Assembly: GCA_964419145.1 (NCBI GenBank)
Contig: CAYQOM010000008.1
Coordinates: 62,001 to 126,000, forward strand
DNA length: 64,000 bases
Origin: UBA2336 sp964419145
Lineage (GTDB): Bacteria > Bacteroidota > Bacteroidia > Cytophagales > Cyclobacteriaceae
Reading direction: 5' to 3'
Below are positions 52,164 to 61,226 of the stretch, one piece after another (within the stretch, counting starts at the first letter, position 1; each line of letters begins with the position of its first letter). Made by a program: the position numbers and the translations under genes. The notes beneath the pieces were generated by a model, which was not told the DNA's origin, made no database searches, and saw only the letters and a list, made by a program, of their open reading frames with translations.

Positions 52164-52868
52164 ATGGGACTGTATCATGAACCCAAAAAAACAAGCAAGG
52201 CCGATCTTGAGAAGTTCCGCCCCTTGGTGTTTAACCTGAGCCTGGTGATAACCTTGTTGCTGGTAATTGCTGCCTTTGAATGGAAGGGTAGTGTGGAAGG
52301 CGAAAAGAAAATGGTGGCCGTTGATAAAGCTGACTTTGAAGAAATTATTGAAGTTCCGCAAACGGAAATTCCGCCACCGCCACCACCACAGGTAATTCAA
52401 CAGCCCCGAATTGTTGAAGTACCCGATCAGGAAGAGATTGAAGAAGAGATCAATGTGCAATTTGATATTGATGTAACCGATCAGAGTGTATCGCAGGAAT
52501 TTAAAATTGAAACGCAACCGGTTGTTGAAGAAGAGGAAGTCGACAAAATATTTCTGGTGGTTGAACAACCGGCATCCCCGAAAGGAGGTATGTCTGCTTT
52601 CTATGAATTTGTTTCAAAGAATATTCATTATCCATCACAAGCCAGGCGAATGGGTGTTGAAGGAAAAGTGTTCGTTGAATTTGTGGTAGAGAAAGATGGT
52701 ACGCTATCTTCTTTCACCGTAATTAAAGGAATTGGGGCCGGTTGTGACGAAGAAGCCATTCGTATATTGCAGCTATCGCCTGCATGGTCACCGGGTAAAC
52801 AACGCGGACAGCCGGTTAAGCAACGCATGGTGCTTCCGATACACTTCAAAATGGCGCAACGGGTGTAG
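52164..52868 (+). CDS. TonB family energy transducer
   Basis: Protein of 234 aa that couples inner-membrane proton-motive force to outer-membrane receptors. Its N-terminus is cytoplasmic, with a transmembrane helix near residues 28-44 (LSLVITLLLVIAA), then a Pro/Glu-rich stretch (TEIPPPPPPQVIQQP) across the periplasm, and a C-terminal TonB domain (residues about 150-234) with YPSQARRMGVEGKVFVEFVV. No exbB/exbD or receptor gene is adjacent. It is one of what are normally many TonB paralogues in such genomes. Confidence 0.9.
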   Translation: MGLYHEPKKTSKADLEKFRPLVFNLSLVITLLLVIAAFEWKGSVEGEKKMVAVDKADFEEIIEVPQTEIPPPPPPQVIQQPRIVEVPDQEEIEEEINVQFDIDVTDQSVSQEFKIETQPVVEEEEVDKIFLVVEQPASPKGGMSAFYEFVSKNIHYPSQARRMGVEGKVFVEFVVEKDGTLSSFTVIKGIGAGCDEEAIRILQLSPAWSPGKQRGQPVKQRMVLPIHFKMAQRV

Positions 52869-52947
52869 AAAAATTTAATGCGCATTTAACTGCGTGTATT
52901 AGTTGCATGCAGTATTTTTTAACAATTTTAAAATAAAGAAAGCCAAC

Positions 52948-53814
52948 ATGAAACGCATCCTCATACCCACCGACTTTTCCGAAAATGCATCGCAGGCTAT
53001 TGAATATGCTGCTGAAACTGCCCAGGCAGTAGGCGCTGAACTTATCCTTCTGAATGTATATGTTCCTTCTGTTTCTATGCAAAGCGCCATTCATGCGGTA
53101 ATGGCTGAAGATGTTGGTCGCGAGACAAAAGCAGCAAAGTCAAAATTAAAAACAATTACCGATACCATTCAGGAAGAATATAAAGGTTTGGCATGCTCAT
53201 ATGGTGTTACAGTCGGTGAGCCGGTTCCAGAGATTCTTGCCTATGCTGAAGAAGTCAACGCAGATCTTATTGTAATGGGCACGCAGGGGGCCAGTAAAAT
53301 GGCGAATGTGTTGTTTGGTAGCAATACAGCCTCTGTTATTGAAAAGGCAAGTTGTCCGGTACTGTGTATTCCGTTTAACGTATCGTACAAGAAGCCTGAA
53401 AAAATTCTCTTCGCCACAAACTTTGCCTTTAGCGATATTGATGGAGCGAAGAAGTTGGTTGCCTTGGCGAAAGGGTTTAAGTCTGCCTTGATTTTTGCAC
53501 ATGTGGTGGTGGGTACAGAAGAGACTGATGAGGAACGGCAGGTAATTGAAAAATTTGCCTCTGAGATAAGGCTGCAAACGGGTTATAACCAGATTTCAGG
53601 AACGGTTATTAGTGATGCCACTATTAACACTGGACTGGATGCGTTGATTGAAAAGTACGGTGCGGATATCATGGCGCTTGCCACCCGTAAGCGCAACATA
53701 TTTCAAAAATTGTTTAACCCCAGTATTACAAAAAAATATTCCTACCACACTACGGTTCCACTGTTGGCTTTCCATAGCCCTGCTGATGACGAGCAGACCG
53801 GTAAGGATTTTTAG
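52948..53814 (+). CDS. Universal stress protein, tandem UspA domains
   Basis: Cytoplasmic protein of 288 aa with two UspA-like domains. The first (residues 1-145) begins MKRILIPTDFSENASQAIEYA and has the ATP-binding pattern GTQGASKMANVLFGSNTA. The second (about 150-280) keeps the fold but lacks that glycine motif (ATRKRNIFQKLF), so probably only the first binds ATP. I chose the ATG at 52948; the frame opens earlier, at 52903. Such proteins are induced in stress or stationary phase. Confidence 0.9.
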   Translation: MKRILIPTDFSENASQAIEYAAETAQAVGAELILLNVYVPSVSMQSAIHAVMAEDVGRETKAAKSKLKTITDTIQEEYKGLACSYGVTVGEPVPEILAYAEEVNADLIVMGTQGASKMANVLFGSNTASVIEKASCPVLCIPFNVSYKKPEKILFATNFAFSDIDGAKKLVALAKGFKSALIFAHVVVGTEETDEERQVIEKFASEIRLQTGYNQISGTVISDATINTGLDALIEKYGADIMALATRKRNIFQKLFNPSITKKYSYHTTVPLLAFHSPADDEQTGKDF

Positions 53815-53939
53815 AACTCTGGTGTCCAAAGAAAAGGGTGTAAAACCGCTCACGTAAATTGCCGGCTTATCTTGCTGAGCGGCATGGGTTTATGCCTGCC
53901 TGTGCATATTTTGCCAGCTGATAAAATCCACGAACGCAT

Positions 53940-56498
53940 ATGAAGATAAAACTACTCGTAAGTTGTGCGGCCATTGTATTGGCCGTACTGGCTGGCACAC
54001 AGCCTGCCGAAGCTCAAAAGAAATCTAAAGGAAAACAGACCACGCCAACGGCCAGCCCTGCTCCGAAATCGGATAGCACAAAAGCCCGCAGTGCCAACGG
54101 GTTGAAGCCGTATAACCAGGTTATTACAGCCAAGGCCAAAACACAAGCTGGTTTGTTCACGGTACATAAGGTGAATGAGGATTATTTCTTTGAAATACCA
54201 GAATCAATTCTTGGCCGTGAGTTCATGTCTGTAACACGTTCAATAAAAACACCATCCGGTGCCGGATATGGTGGTGAACAGCTTAACCGGCAGGTACTGC
54301 GTTGGGAGAAGGGCCCGAATAACAAATTGTTTTTGCGTGCTGTGCTGCACATTAACGCCAGTGGCGATTCGACCAAGCCCATTATGGAAGCGGTTCGCAA
54401 TTCAAATGTGGAGCCTATTGCCCAGGCTTTTGATATCAAAGCCATTAAAGATGGAAATAGCTATGTCATTAATGTGAATGACTTCTTTAACAGCGATCAT
54501 CAGTTGGTGTCTTTGAGTCCGGCCACGAAAAGACGGTATAGTCTTGGGGGCATACAAAAGGATCGATCCTTCATCAGCAGCATGAAATCGTTTCCGATCA
54601 ACACGGAAGTACGCACGGTAAAGACATTTGCTTCGAATCTACCGCCTTCATCAGGTTCAAATTCCGTTACGCAGCTACCAGCCGGTGCCAGCACGGGCTT
54701 TGTTACCATTGAAATGAACGTGTCTATGATTTTGCTACCGGAAAAGCCCATGCGTAAGCGTCTATTCGATAGTCGCGTAGGATTTTTTGCCAATGGGTAC
54801 ACCGTTTATGGCGAAGAATCACAGCGTGCAGATCGCGAAGTGTTTGCCGTTCGTTGGAGGTTAGAGCCTAAGCCAGAAGATGTGGAGAAAATGAAACGTG
54901 GCGAATTGGTTGAACCGATTAAACCTATTGTGTTTTATATTGATCCGGCTACACCGGTAAAGTGGAGAAAATACCTGAAGCAAGGTGTTGAAGATTGGCA
55001 GGTAGCGTTTGAGCAGGCTGGTTTTAAAAATGCCATTCTTGCCAAAGAAGTACCGGAAGGCGATACAACCATCAGTACGGAAGATGCACGCTACTCGTTT
55101 ATACGCTATTTCGCATCGGATATTCAAAATGCCTATGGTCCGAATGTGCACGATCCACGCACAGGTGAGATTTTGGAAAGTCATATCGGATGGTATCACA
55201 ACGTAATGAACCTGCTTACCAACTGGTACACCATACAAACTGCAGCGGTTGATCCACGAGCCCGTAAAAAGGAATTTGATGATGAATTGATGGGCGAGTT
55301 GGTGCGCTTTGTAGCGGCCCATGAAGTGGGGCATACGATTGGTTTGCGTCACAACTTTGGGTCAAGCTATGCCACACCAGTTGAAAAGCTGCGCGATAAG
55401 GAATTCTTGCAGAAGTATCGTCATACCGCCTCCATTATGGATTATGCGCGCTTCAACTATGTAGCCCAACCGGAAGATAATATTCCTGCGGAGTTATTAT
55501 TTCCAGGTGTTGGGGTTTACGATCGTTGGGCAATTGAATGGGGATATAAGCCCGTCTTCGATACCAAAGATCCGGAAGAAGATAAGAAGGTGTTGAACAA
55601 ATGGGTGCTCAGCCACGCTAACGATCCGATGTATTGGTTTGGTACGGAGATCAACTCTTATGATCCACGCTCACAAAATGAAGATCTGGGTAATAATTCT
55701 ATGAAGGCAAGTGAGTACGGTATAAAAAATCTGAAACGCATTCTGCCTGAATTGGAAGGTTGGTATAAAGGAGAAGCAGAAAAATACGATGCACTCAACG
55801 ACATGTATAACCAGGTGGTTGGTCAGTTCCGTAGGTATATGGGACATGTAACCAAGAACATTGGTGGTATTTACGAGACACCAAAGAGTTATGAACAAAC
55901 TGGTGTTGTTTATGAACCCACACCTAAAGCTATTCAGAAGGATGCAGTAGCATTCCTGAATAAGCAATTGTTTGAAACGCCAACCTGGATGTTGGACCAG
56001 AAAGTATTGAGTAAGATTAAGCCAGGTTCAGGTGTTGAACAACTTCAAACCATACAGGAAGGTGCTATCAACAGCATATTTGATTATGCCCGCATGCAAC
56101 GCCTGATTGAAACACATGCAGCCAATGCCAATGCGTATGGTTTGGATGAAATGTTTACCGACATCCGTACGGGCATTTGGTCAGAATTGCGTTCGAGAAG
56201 AGCCATTGATGTGTACCGCAGAAACCTGCAAAAAGTGCATCTGGAAAAGATGATTTCTTTGTTGAACCCTAAGGAAACTAATTCTTCCGGAGGTTCACGC
56301 TTTTCAAGTCCATTCGCCCCTCCGGCTTCACCTGTGGCCGATCCAAAAATGAGCGATGTGATTTCAGTAACACGCGGTCATTTGGTTGCCTTGCGCAGCG
56401 ATATCAACGCAGCATTGCCAGGTATCAGCGATAAGATGAGCCGCTATCACTTACAGGATGTAGTGACACGGATTAACCAGGCATTGGACCCGAAGTAA
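53940..56498 (+). CDS. Secreted zinc-dependent metalloprotease (DUF5117/DUF4953 type)
   Basis: Exported protease of 852 aa. A signal peptide (ending near AQKKSK) is followed by a low-complexity linker, DUF5118/DUF5117-like domains, and a metzincin-type catalytic domain with HEVGHTIGLRH, the HExxHxxGxxH zinc motif, near residue 461. SIMDYARF follows, giving the Met-turn. The family is common in Bacteroidota; its physiological substrates are not known. The gene is monocistronic, with a clear terminator after it. Confidence 0.88.
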   Translation: MKIKLLVSCAAIVLAVLAGTQPAEAQKKSKGKQTTPTASPAPKSDSTKARSANGLKPYNQVITAKAKTQAGLFTVHKVNEDYFFEIPESILGREFMSVTRSIKTPSGAGYGGEQLNRQVLRWEKGPNNKLFLRAVLHINASGDSTKPIMEAVRNSNVEPIAQAFDIKAIKDGNSYVINVNDFFNSDHQLVSLSPATKRRYSLGGIQKDRSFISSMKSFPINTEVRTVKTFASNLPPSSGSNSVTQLPAGASTGFVTIEMNVSMILLPEKPMRKRLFDSRVGFFANGYTVYGEESQRADREVFAVRWRLEPKPEDVEKMKRGELVEPIKPIVFYIDPATPVKWRKYLKQGVEDWQVAFEQAGFKNAILAKEVPEGDTTISTEDARYSFIRYFASDIQNAYGPNVHDPRTGEILESHIGWYHNVMNLLTNWYTIQTAAVDPRARKKEFDDELMGELVRFVAAHEVGHTIGLRHNFGSSYATPVEKLRDKEFLQKYRHTASIMDYARFNYVAQPEDNIPAELLFPGVGVYDRWAIEWGYKPVFDTKDPEEDKKVLNKWVLSHANDPMYWFGTEINSYDPRSQNEDLGNNSMKASEYGIKNLKRILPELEGWYKGEAEKYDALNDMYNQVVGQFRRYMGHVTKNIGGIYETPKSYEQTGVVYEPTPKAIQKDAVAFLNKQLFETPTWMLDQKVLSKIKPGSGVEQLQTIQEGAINSIFDYARMQRLIETHAANANAYGLDEMFTDIRTGIWSELRSRRAIDVYRRNLQKVHLEKMISLLNPKETNSSGGSRFSSPFAPPASPVADPKMSDVISVTRGHLVALRSDINAALPGISDKMSRYHLQDVVTRINQALDPK

Positions 56499-56525
56499 TG
56501 GTTTTATAAATTGTATTTGAAAGGT

Positions 56526-56558
56526 AAAGGCTCGTGGTAACACGGGCTTTTTCTTTTT
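56526..56558 (+). terminator. Intrinsic terminator after the metalloprotease gene
   Basis: AAAGGCTCGTG (56526-56536) pairs with CACGGGCTTT (56541-56550) around a GTAA tetraloop, followed by TTCTTTTT. It lies between the metalloprotease and hrpB genes, so hrpB needs its own promoter. Confidence 0.8.
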
Positions 56559-56597
56559 ATAGTGCAAAGTCTTTGTTAAGAATTATTTTTACACCTT

Positions 56598-59066
56598 ATG
56601 CACTACCCCGTACAGGAAATTCTTCCCGAGTTAAAAGAGAAGTTGGCAATAAACAGCATGCTAATCCTCCAGGCTCCTCCCGGTGCGGGTAAGTCGACTA
56701 TTGTGCCGCTAGCTTTAGTGGATGAGTTGTGGTTGCAGGGCAAGAAAATTATCATGCTGGAACCCCGCAGACTGGCCGCACGGTCAGTGGCTATGCGCAT
56801 GGCTTCATTGCTGGAGGAAGAAATTGGAGAAAGGGTGGGGTATCGGGTGCGCTTTGAAAACAAAGTAAGCAGTCGCACACGTATTGAAGTAGTTACCGAA
56901 GGCATTCTTACCCGCATGATTCAACGCGATAACGCGCTGGAGAATGTTGGGCTTGTCATCTTTGATGAATTTCATGAACGAAGTTTACAGGCCGACCTGG
57001 CATTGGCACTGTGTCTTCAATCGCAGCATATTTTACGCGATGATTTACGCATACTCATTATGTCTGCCACGCTGGATGAGAAAGCGTTATCTGAGAAATT
57101 GAAAGCCCCGGTAGTGAACAGCCAGGGAAAGCAGTATCCTGTTGAAGTCAGGTATTTGGGTGATCATAAAGACGTACATGTTTCTGTTCAAATGGCTAAG
57201 GCAATCAAAAAAGCTTTGTCCGAAGAAGAAGGCGATGTGCTTGCTTTTTTACCCGGTACCGGAGAGATCAGGCGAACGGTAGAGTTGTTGGAAAAGGAAA
57301 ATGTTTCGGCAATTCTTTTTCCGTTGTATGGAGATCTGCCTTTTAAGAAACAGCAAGAAGCCATTTTGCCCGATTCGCAAGGCAGACGAAAAGTGGTGTT
57401 GGCAACGAGCATCGCAGAGACTTCGCTCACCATTGAAGGTATCCGTGTAGTCATCGACTCCGGACTTTCACGCGTGCCAAAATTTGATCCACGCAGTGGA
57501 TTAACACGATTGGAAACGGTTCGTGTTACGCAGGATGCTGCTGATCAACGTACGGGGCGTGCCGGACGATTAGCAGCCGGTGTTTGTTTTCGACTTTGGA
57601 GTGAAGCCACACAACGCAACCTGCAACCCAATCGAAAACCTGAAATGCTGGAAGCTGACTTGAGTTCGCTGGTATTAGAGTTAGCAGCGTGGGGGATTGC
57701 GGACGTAAGTAACTTGACATGGATTACTGCTCCACCTGTAGGTGCAGTAAGTCAGGCCAAGGAGTTGTTAGTCAGTTTAGGTGCGCTGGAGGATGGTCGT
57801 GTTACCAAGCATGGTAAAGCGATGGCCGAGTTACCTACACATCCCCGGATTGCCCACATGTTGGTGAGTCATGCTCAAAGTAAAGCATTGGCAGCCGATG
57901 TGGCGGCTTTGCTGGAGGAGCGTGATCCCTTGAACACTTTGGGCAGTGCAGATTTGACCTTACGGTTGGAGGCATTGCGAAAATGGCGAATCAAGGAATA
58001 TGTGCAAGCGGATCGGAATGTGTTGGAGCGCATTGAGCGATTGGCGCAATCCTGGCGAAAAGTGTTTTCAGTGCAGGTTGAAAATACCATGGTTAGTGAT
58101 TACGAGGTTGGAAAATTATTGGCGCTTGCGTATCCCGATCGCATTGCCAAAAGGATCGAGAAACACAGTGAACGATATAAACTGATGAATGGCCGTGTGG
58201 CGCGTCTTCCTTCGCATGATCCGTTGATGCATGCCGAGTGGTTGGTAGTTGCACAATTGGATGCCGGCTCTGGTGAAGGAAAAATCTTTCTGGCTGCGCC
58301 AATTCTTACCGAAGACATAAAAACTTTGGCTAAACCGGTTGAAGAAATTCGGTGGAACAAAGAACGAAACCTGGTTGAAGGCGTAGTGGAATGGAGAATC
58401 GGGAGCCTCGCGCTGTCAACTGAAAAGTTAAACGATATTCCTGCTGATAAACGAATACAGGTACTGTGTTCTTTTGTTCAAGGAAGCGGATTAAGTGTAC
58501 TTGATTTTACTGAGACTGTTCTTGAACTGCAAGCACGTGTAGGTAGCCTTAAAATTTGGAGAGGACAAGAAGCATGGCCCGATTTATCGGATGGCTATCT
58601 GATGCATCATGTTCACGATTGGCTTCCGCCATTTTTGCAGCACGTGAATTCCTTAAATGAGTTGCAAAAACTCGATTGGTATGCTGTGTTAACTTCGCTA
58701 ATTCCTTGGGATTTACAACGCAGGTTGGATGAACTGGCGCCATCACGACTGGAAGTGCCCAGCGGCTCTATGATTAAGATTCAATATGTTGTAGATGGAG
58801 GCTCACCGGTGATGGAGGTTCGCTTACAGGAATGTTTTGGTATGCTGGAAACCCCAACCGTGAATGAAGGTCGTGTTAAAATTCTTATGCACCTGCTTTC
58901 TCCCGGTTTTAAACCGGTACAGGTAACGCAGGATTTAAAAAGCTTCTGGAGTACTACGTATCACGAAGTGAAGAAGGAATTAAAAAGACGCTACCCCAAG
59001 CACGCGTGGCCCGATGATCCGTTTACAGCGAAGGCGGTGAGGGGAGTGGTTAGACGTAAGACATAA
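56598..59066 (+). CDS. hrpB: ATP-dependent helicase HrpB
   Basis: DEAH-type helicase of 822 aa. Walker A is APPGAGKST near residue 26, Walker B is VIFDEFHERS (DEFH) near residue 118, MSATLD follows, and QRTGRAGRLAAGVCFRLW is motif VI. A helicase-associated region and the HrpB-specific C-terminal domain (YPKHAWPDDP) complete it. The role is RNA processing, but the physiological substrate is poorly known. The last codons and the TAA stop fall inside a repeat of AAGACAT units (59059-59125). Confidence 0.94.
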   Translation: MHYPVQEILPELKEKLAINSMLILQAPPGAGKSTIVPLALVDELWLQGKKIIMLEPRRLAARSVAMRMASLLEEEIGERVGYRVRFENKVSSRTRIEVVTEGILTRMIQRDNALENVGLVIFDEFHERSLQADLALALCLQSQHILRDDLRILIMSATLDEKALSEKLKAPVVNSQGKQYPVEVRYLGDHKDVHVSVQMAKAIKKALSEEEGDVLAFLPGTGEIRRTVELLEKENVSAILFPLYGDLPFKKQQEAILPDSQGRRKVVLATSIAETSLTIEGIRVVIDSGLSRVPKFDPRSGLTRLETVRVTQDAADQRTGRAGRLAAGVCFRLWSEATQRNLQPNRKPEMLEADLSSLVLELAAWGIADVSNLTWITAPPVGAVSQAKELLVSLGALEDGRVTKHGKAMAELPTHPRIAHMLVSHAQSKALAADVAALLEERDPLNTLGSADLTLRLEALRKWRIKEYVQADRNVLERIERLAQSWRKVFSVQVENTMVSDYEVGKLLALAYPDRIAKRIEKHSERYKLMNGRVARLPSHDPLMHAEWLVVAQLDAGSGEGKIFLAAPILTEDIKTLAKPVEEIRWNKERNLVEGVVEWRIGSLALSTEKLNDIPADKRIQVLCSFVQGSGLSVLDFTETVLELQARVGSLKIWRGQEAWPDLSDGYLMHHVHDWLPPFLQHVNSLNELQKLDWYAVLTSLIPWDLQRRLDELAPSRLEVPSGSMIKIQYVVDGGSPVMEVRLQECFGMLETPTVNEGRVKILMHLLSPGFKPVQVTQDLKSFWSTTYHEVKKELKRRYPKHAWPDDPFTAKAVRGVVRRKT

Positions 59067-59125
59067 GACATAAGACATGGTCTTAATACTTAAGTCTTAC
59101 TACTTGAGTCTTGTGTCTTATGTCT
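59059..59125. repeat. AAGACAT direct and inverted repeat at the hrpB 3' end
   Basis: Three tandem AAGACAT units (59058-59078) are followed after a spacer by TGTCTTATGTCT (59114-59125), the inverted copy of AGACATAAGACA (59059-59070 and, shifted, 59066-59077). The 12-bp arms can form a hairpin. The hrpB stop codon is supplied by the first unit. It may be an intergenic repeat element or a terminator-like structure shared with the convergent amylase gene. Confidence 0.65.
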
Positions 59126-59137
59126 AGCTACTTGTGT

Positions 59138-60982
59138 TTATTTTTTCAATTCCAACACCGTCATGCTCATCGGTTGAATTTTGAATGATGCGGACGTACT
59201 CATCGATTCACCGGTAAGCACATTGCTAGCTTTGGTAAAACCAGCGGCACGCTCTGCATATTTTGAAAAATCTACATCCATTTCCTTATCATTCGTGTTC
59301 ATGATGCACATAATGGTTTGGCTGGCATCGTAACGGAAGTAGACATATAATCCGTCTACCGGGAGGTAATGCATGAATTTACCGGTTTTCAATGCGGAAG
59401 ATTGTTTTCGAAAATTGGCGAGCGTTTTAATGAGCGAATGAACTTCCTGCTCTTCAGGCGTTCTGCCCGCTTCTGTAAATTTATTCACTTTGTCGCCCGG
59501 CCAACCACCGGGGAAATCCAAACGCACCCAGCCGTCAGGATTGGTGATTCCCTTCATCAAAATTTCACCACCATAATACATTTGAGGAATGCCGCGACAG
59601 GTGAGGAGCCATGTAAATCCAACTTTTACTTTCTTTACATCTTCCCCAACAACGGAAAAAAACCGGCTCAGGTCGTGGTTGTCGAGAAAAATTACCTGAC
59701 GCATCGGATCTTTGTAGATCAGGTCATTCGAAAGGGTTTGATACAGTTTATTCACGCCTTCTGTCCACCCGAATTTTTCATTTACTGCGGGTTGAATGCC
59801 ATAAAACAAAGTTTGAAAATCGGTTGTGGCCTGAAGATTACTTTTGAAAGGTATGTCCAGGTTGTTTTCACAGAAAAAAGCCTGATTGATCACACCGTGA
59901 ACCCACGTTTCCCCGAACAGGGTAAGCTTTGGATATTCATCCATCAACGCCTTGTTACAGCGGTTCATAAATTCGAGATCATTGTACGCATAGGTATCAA
60001 TACGGAAACCGTCAACGGCAAACTCTTCCACACACCAGATGGCATGTTGAATGAGGTATTTTTCAACGAACGGATTTTGATGGTTTAAATCCGGCATCAT
60101 GGGAGTAAACCAGCCATCGCTCATGATTTTTGTTTCACCCGGAACGGCATTCGGATCAAACAACGTCTGATCTTTATAACTGGTGTTCGTGTATTTCGGC
60201 CATTCGTGTAACCAATCGGCCATGGGCTTATCTTGTACAGTGAAATGATAAAAACCTACGTGGTTATACACGGCATCTTTAATTAACTTCATACCTCTGC
60301 TGTGTAATTCATATCCCAGCTTCTTGTAAGCCTCTTCACCACCCAATCGTGGTTCAACTTTATAATGATTGGGAAAGGCATAGCCGTGTTCGCTCCGGTT
60401 GGGCATATCGTTTTCAAGCACGGGCATCATCCACACAGCTGTTACACCCAGGTCTTGCAGATAATCGAGGTGATTGATTACGCCCTGCAGGTCGCCACCG
60501 TGGCGATGAAAAATGGAATCACGGTCAAGCGATTGATCACGCATGCCTGTTATTCGATCATTGGATGGATCACCGTTGCTGAACCGATCGGGCATTAACA
60601 AATAAATAAAATCGGATGAGGTAACGCCTTGCGCGAATTCGGTTCCGTTTCCATTTCTGCGCGGTTTTAAGGTAAAGGGAACATCAATCGATTTTGATGC
60701 TTGTTTAATGTTGATCGTCAGCTTTCCCGGAACTGCCTTTGCGCCAATAATCAAATCGACAAAGAGATAATTTGAGTTTTCAGCATAATGTACTTTGGTA
60801 AGTGTTACCCCTGGATACTTTACCGATACTGTGGGCTTGCCTGTGCCAATATCTTTTCCATAAAGCATAAGCTGAATGGAGTTCGTCTTCATGCCCGACC
60901 ACCAATGTGGTGGATAAACTTCGGGTTGAGCCAGAACTGCACCGGAGATAAACAAGAAAAGAAAAAGTAAATTACGTTTCAT
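59138..60982 (-). CDS. Periplasmic alpha-amylase/neopullulanase, GH13 (SusA-like)
   Basis: Exported glycoside hydrolase of 614 aa that cleaves alpha-1,4 links of malto-oligosaccharides, cyclodextrins or pullulan. A signal peptide (LFLFISGAVLAQ) is followed by a cyclomaltodextrinase N-domain (residues 20-115) and the barrel. Catalytic residues are D329 in DGFRIDT, E358 in FGETW and D437 in LDNHD. A small beta C-domain closes it. No susCD pair is next to it, so starch uptake genes must be elsewhere. Confidence 0.92.
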   Translation of the reverse strand: MKRNLLFLFLFISGAVLAQPEVYPPHWWSGMKTNSIQLMLYGKDIGTGKPTVSVKYPGVTLTKVHYAENSNYLFVDLIIGAKAVPGKLTINIKQASKSIDVPFTLKPRRNGNGTEFAQGVTSSDFIYLLMPDRFSNGDPSNDRITGMRDQSLDRDSIFHRHGGDLQGVINHLDYLQDLGVTAVWMMPVLENDMPNRSEHGYAFPNHYKVEPRLGGEEAYKKLGYELHSRGMKLIKDAVYNHVGFYHFTVQDKPMADWLHEWPKYTNTSYKDQTLFDPNAVPGETKIMSDGWFTPMMPDLNHQNPFVEKYLIQHAIWCVEEFAVDGFRIDTYAYNDLEFMNRCNKALMDEYPKLTLFGETWVHGVINQAFFCENNLDIPFKSNLQATTDFQTLFYGIQPAVNEKFGWTEGVNKLYQTLSNDLIYKDPMRQVIFLDNHDLSRFFSVVGEDVKKVKVGFTWLLTCRGIPQMYYGGEILMKGITNPDGWVRLDFPGGWPGDKVNKFTEAGRTPEEQEVHSLIKTLANFRKQSSALKTGKFMHYLPVDGLYVYFRYDASQTIMCIMNTNDKEMDVDFSKYAERAAGFTKASNVLTGESMSTSASFKIQPMSMTVLELKK

Positions 60983-61017
60983 ATGATTTCATTCGTTTGC
61001 GGTAGTTATAAAATTAT

Positions 61018-61046
61018 AATCGCGACCATGGCCGCGATTGTTTTTT
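61018..61046. terminator. Perfect inverted repeat with T run
   Basis: AATCGCG (61018-61024) pairs with CGCGATT (61033-61039) around ACCATGGC, and TTTTTT follows on the plus strand. The flanking genes both run on the minus strand, so its T run points the wrong way for them; it may belong to a lost gene or act in both directions through the AT-rich minus-strand flank. Confidence 0.4.
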
Positions 61047-61062
61047 CTGAATTTATTTAGGT

Positions 61063-61212
61063 CATCTCAAAAAGTGCTCCGTCATTGCGCCTTGCCTGCC
61101 GGCAGGAACGCAGTGAAGCAATCCCTCATTTTGAGGTTGAAAATGAGATTGCTTTGGTCTCCCGATAGTTATCGGGATCCCTCGCAATGACGATCTTTTT
61201 ATTTTTGAGATG
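61063..61212. repeat. 150-bp MITE-like element with terminal inverted repeats
   Basis: The ends CATCTCAAAAA (61063-61073) and TTTTTGAGATG (61202-61212) are perfect 11-bp inverted repeats. Inside them lies a second inverted pair, CGTCATTGCG and CGCAATGACG. Sub-hairpins include CCTGCCGGCAGG and CCCGATAGTTATCGGG. There is no open frame. It resembles small nonautonomous intergenic elements and shares its inner ends with the repeats at 2720 and 45491. It sits between the amylase start and the end of the OmpA-like gene. Confidence 0.75.
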
Positions 61213-61226
61213 GATTCTAATAAAGA

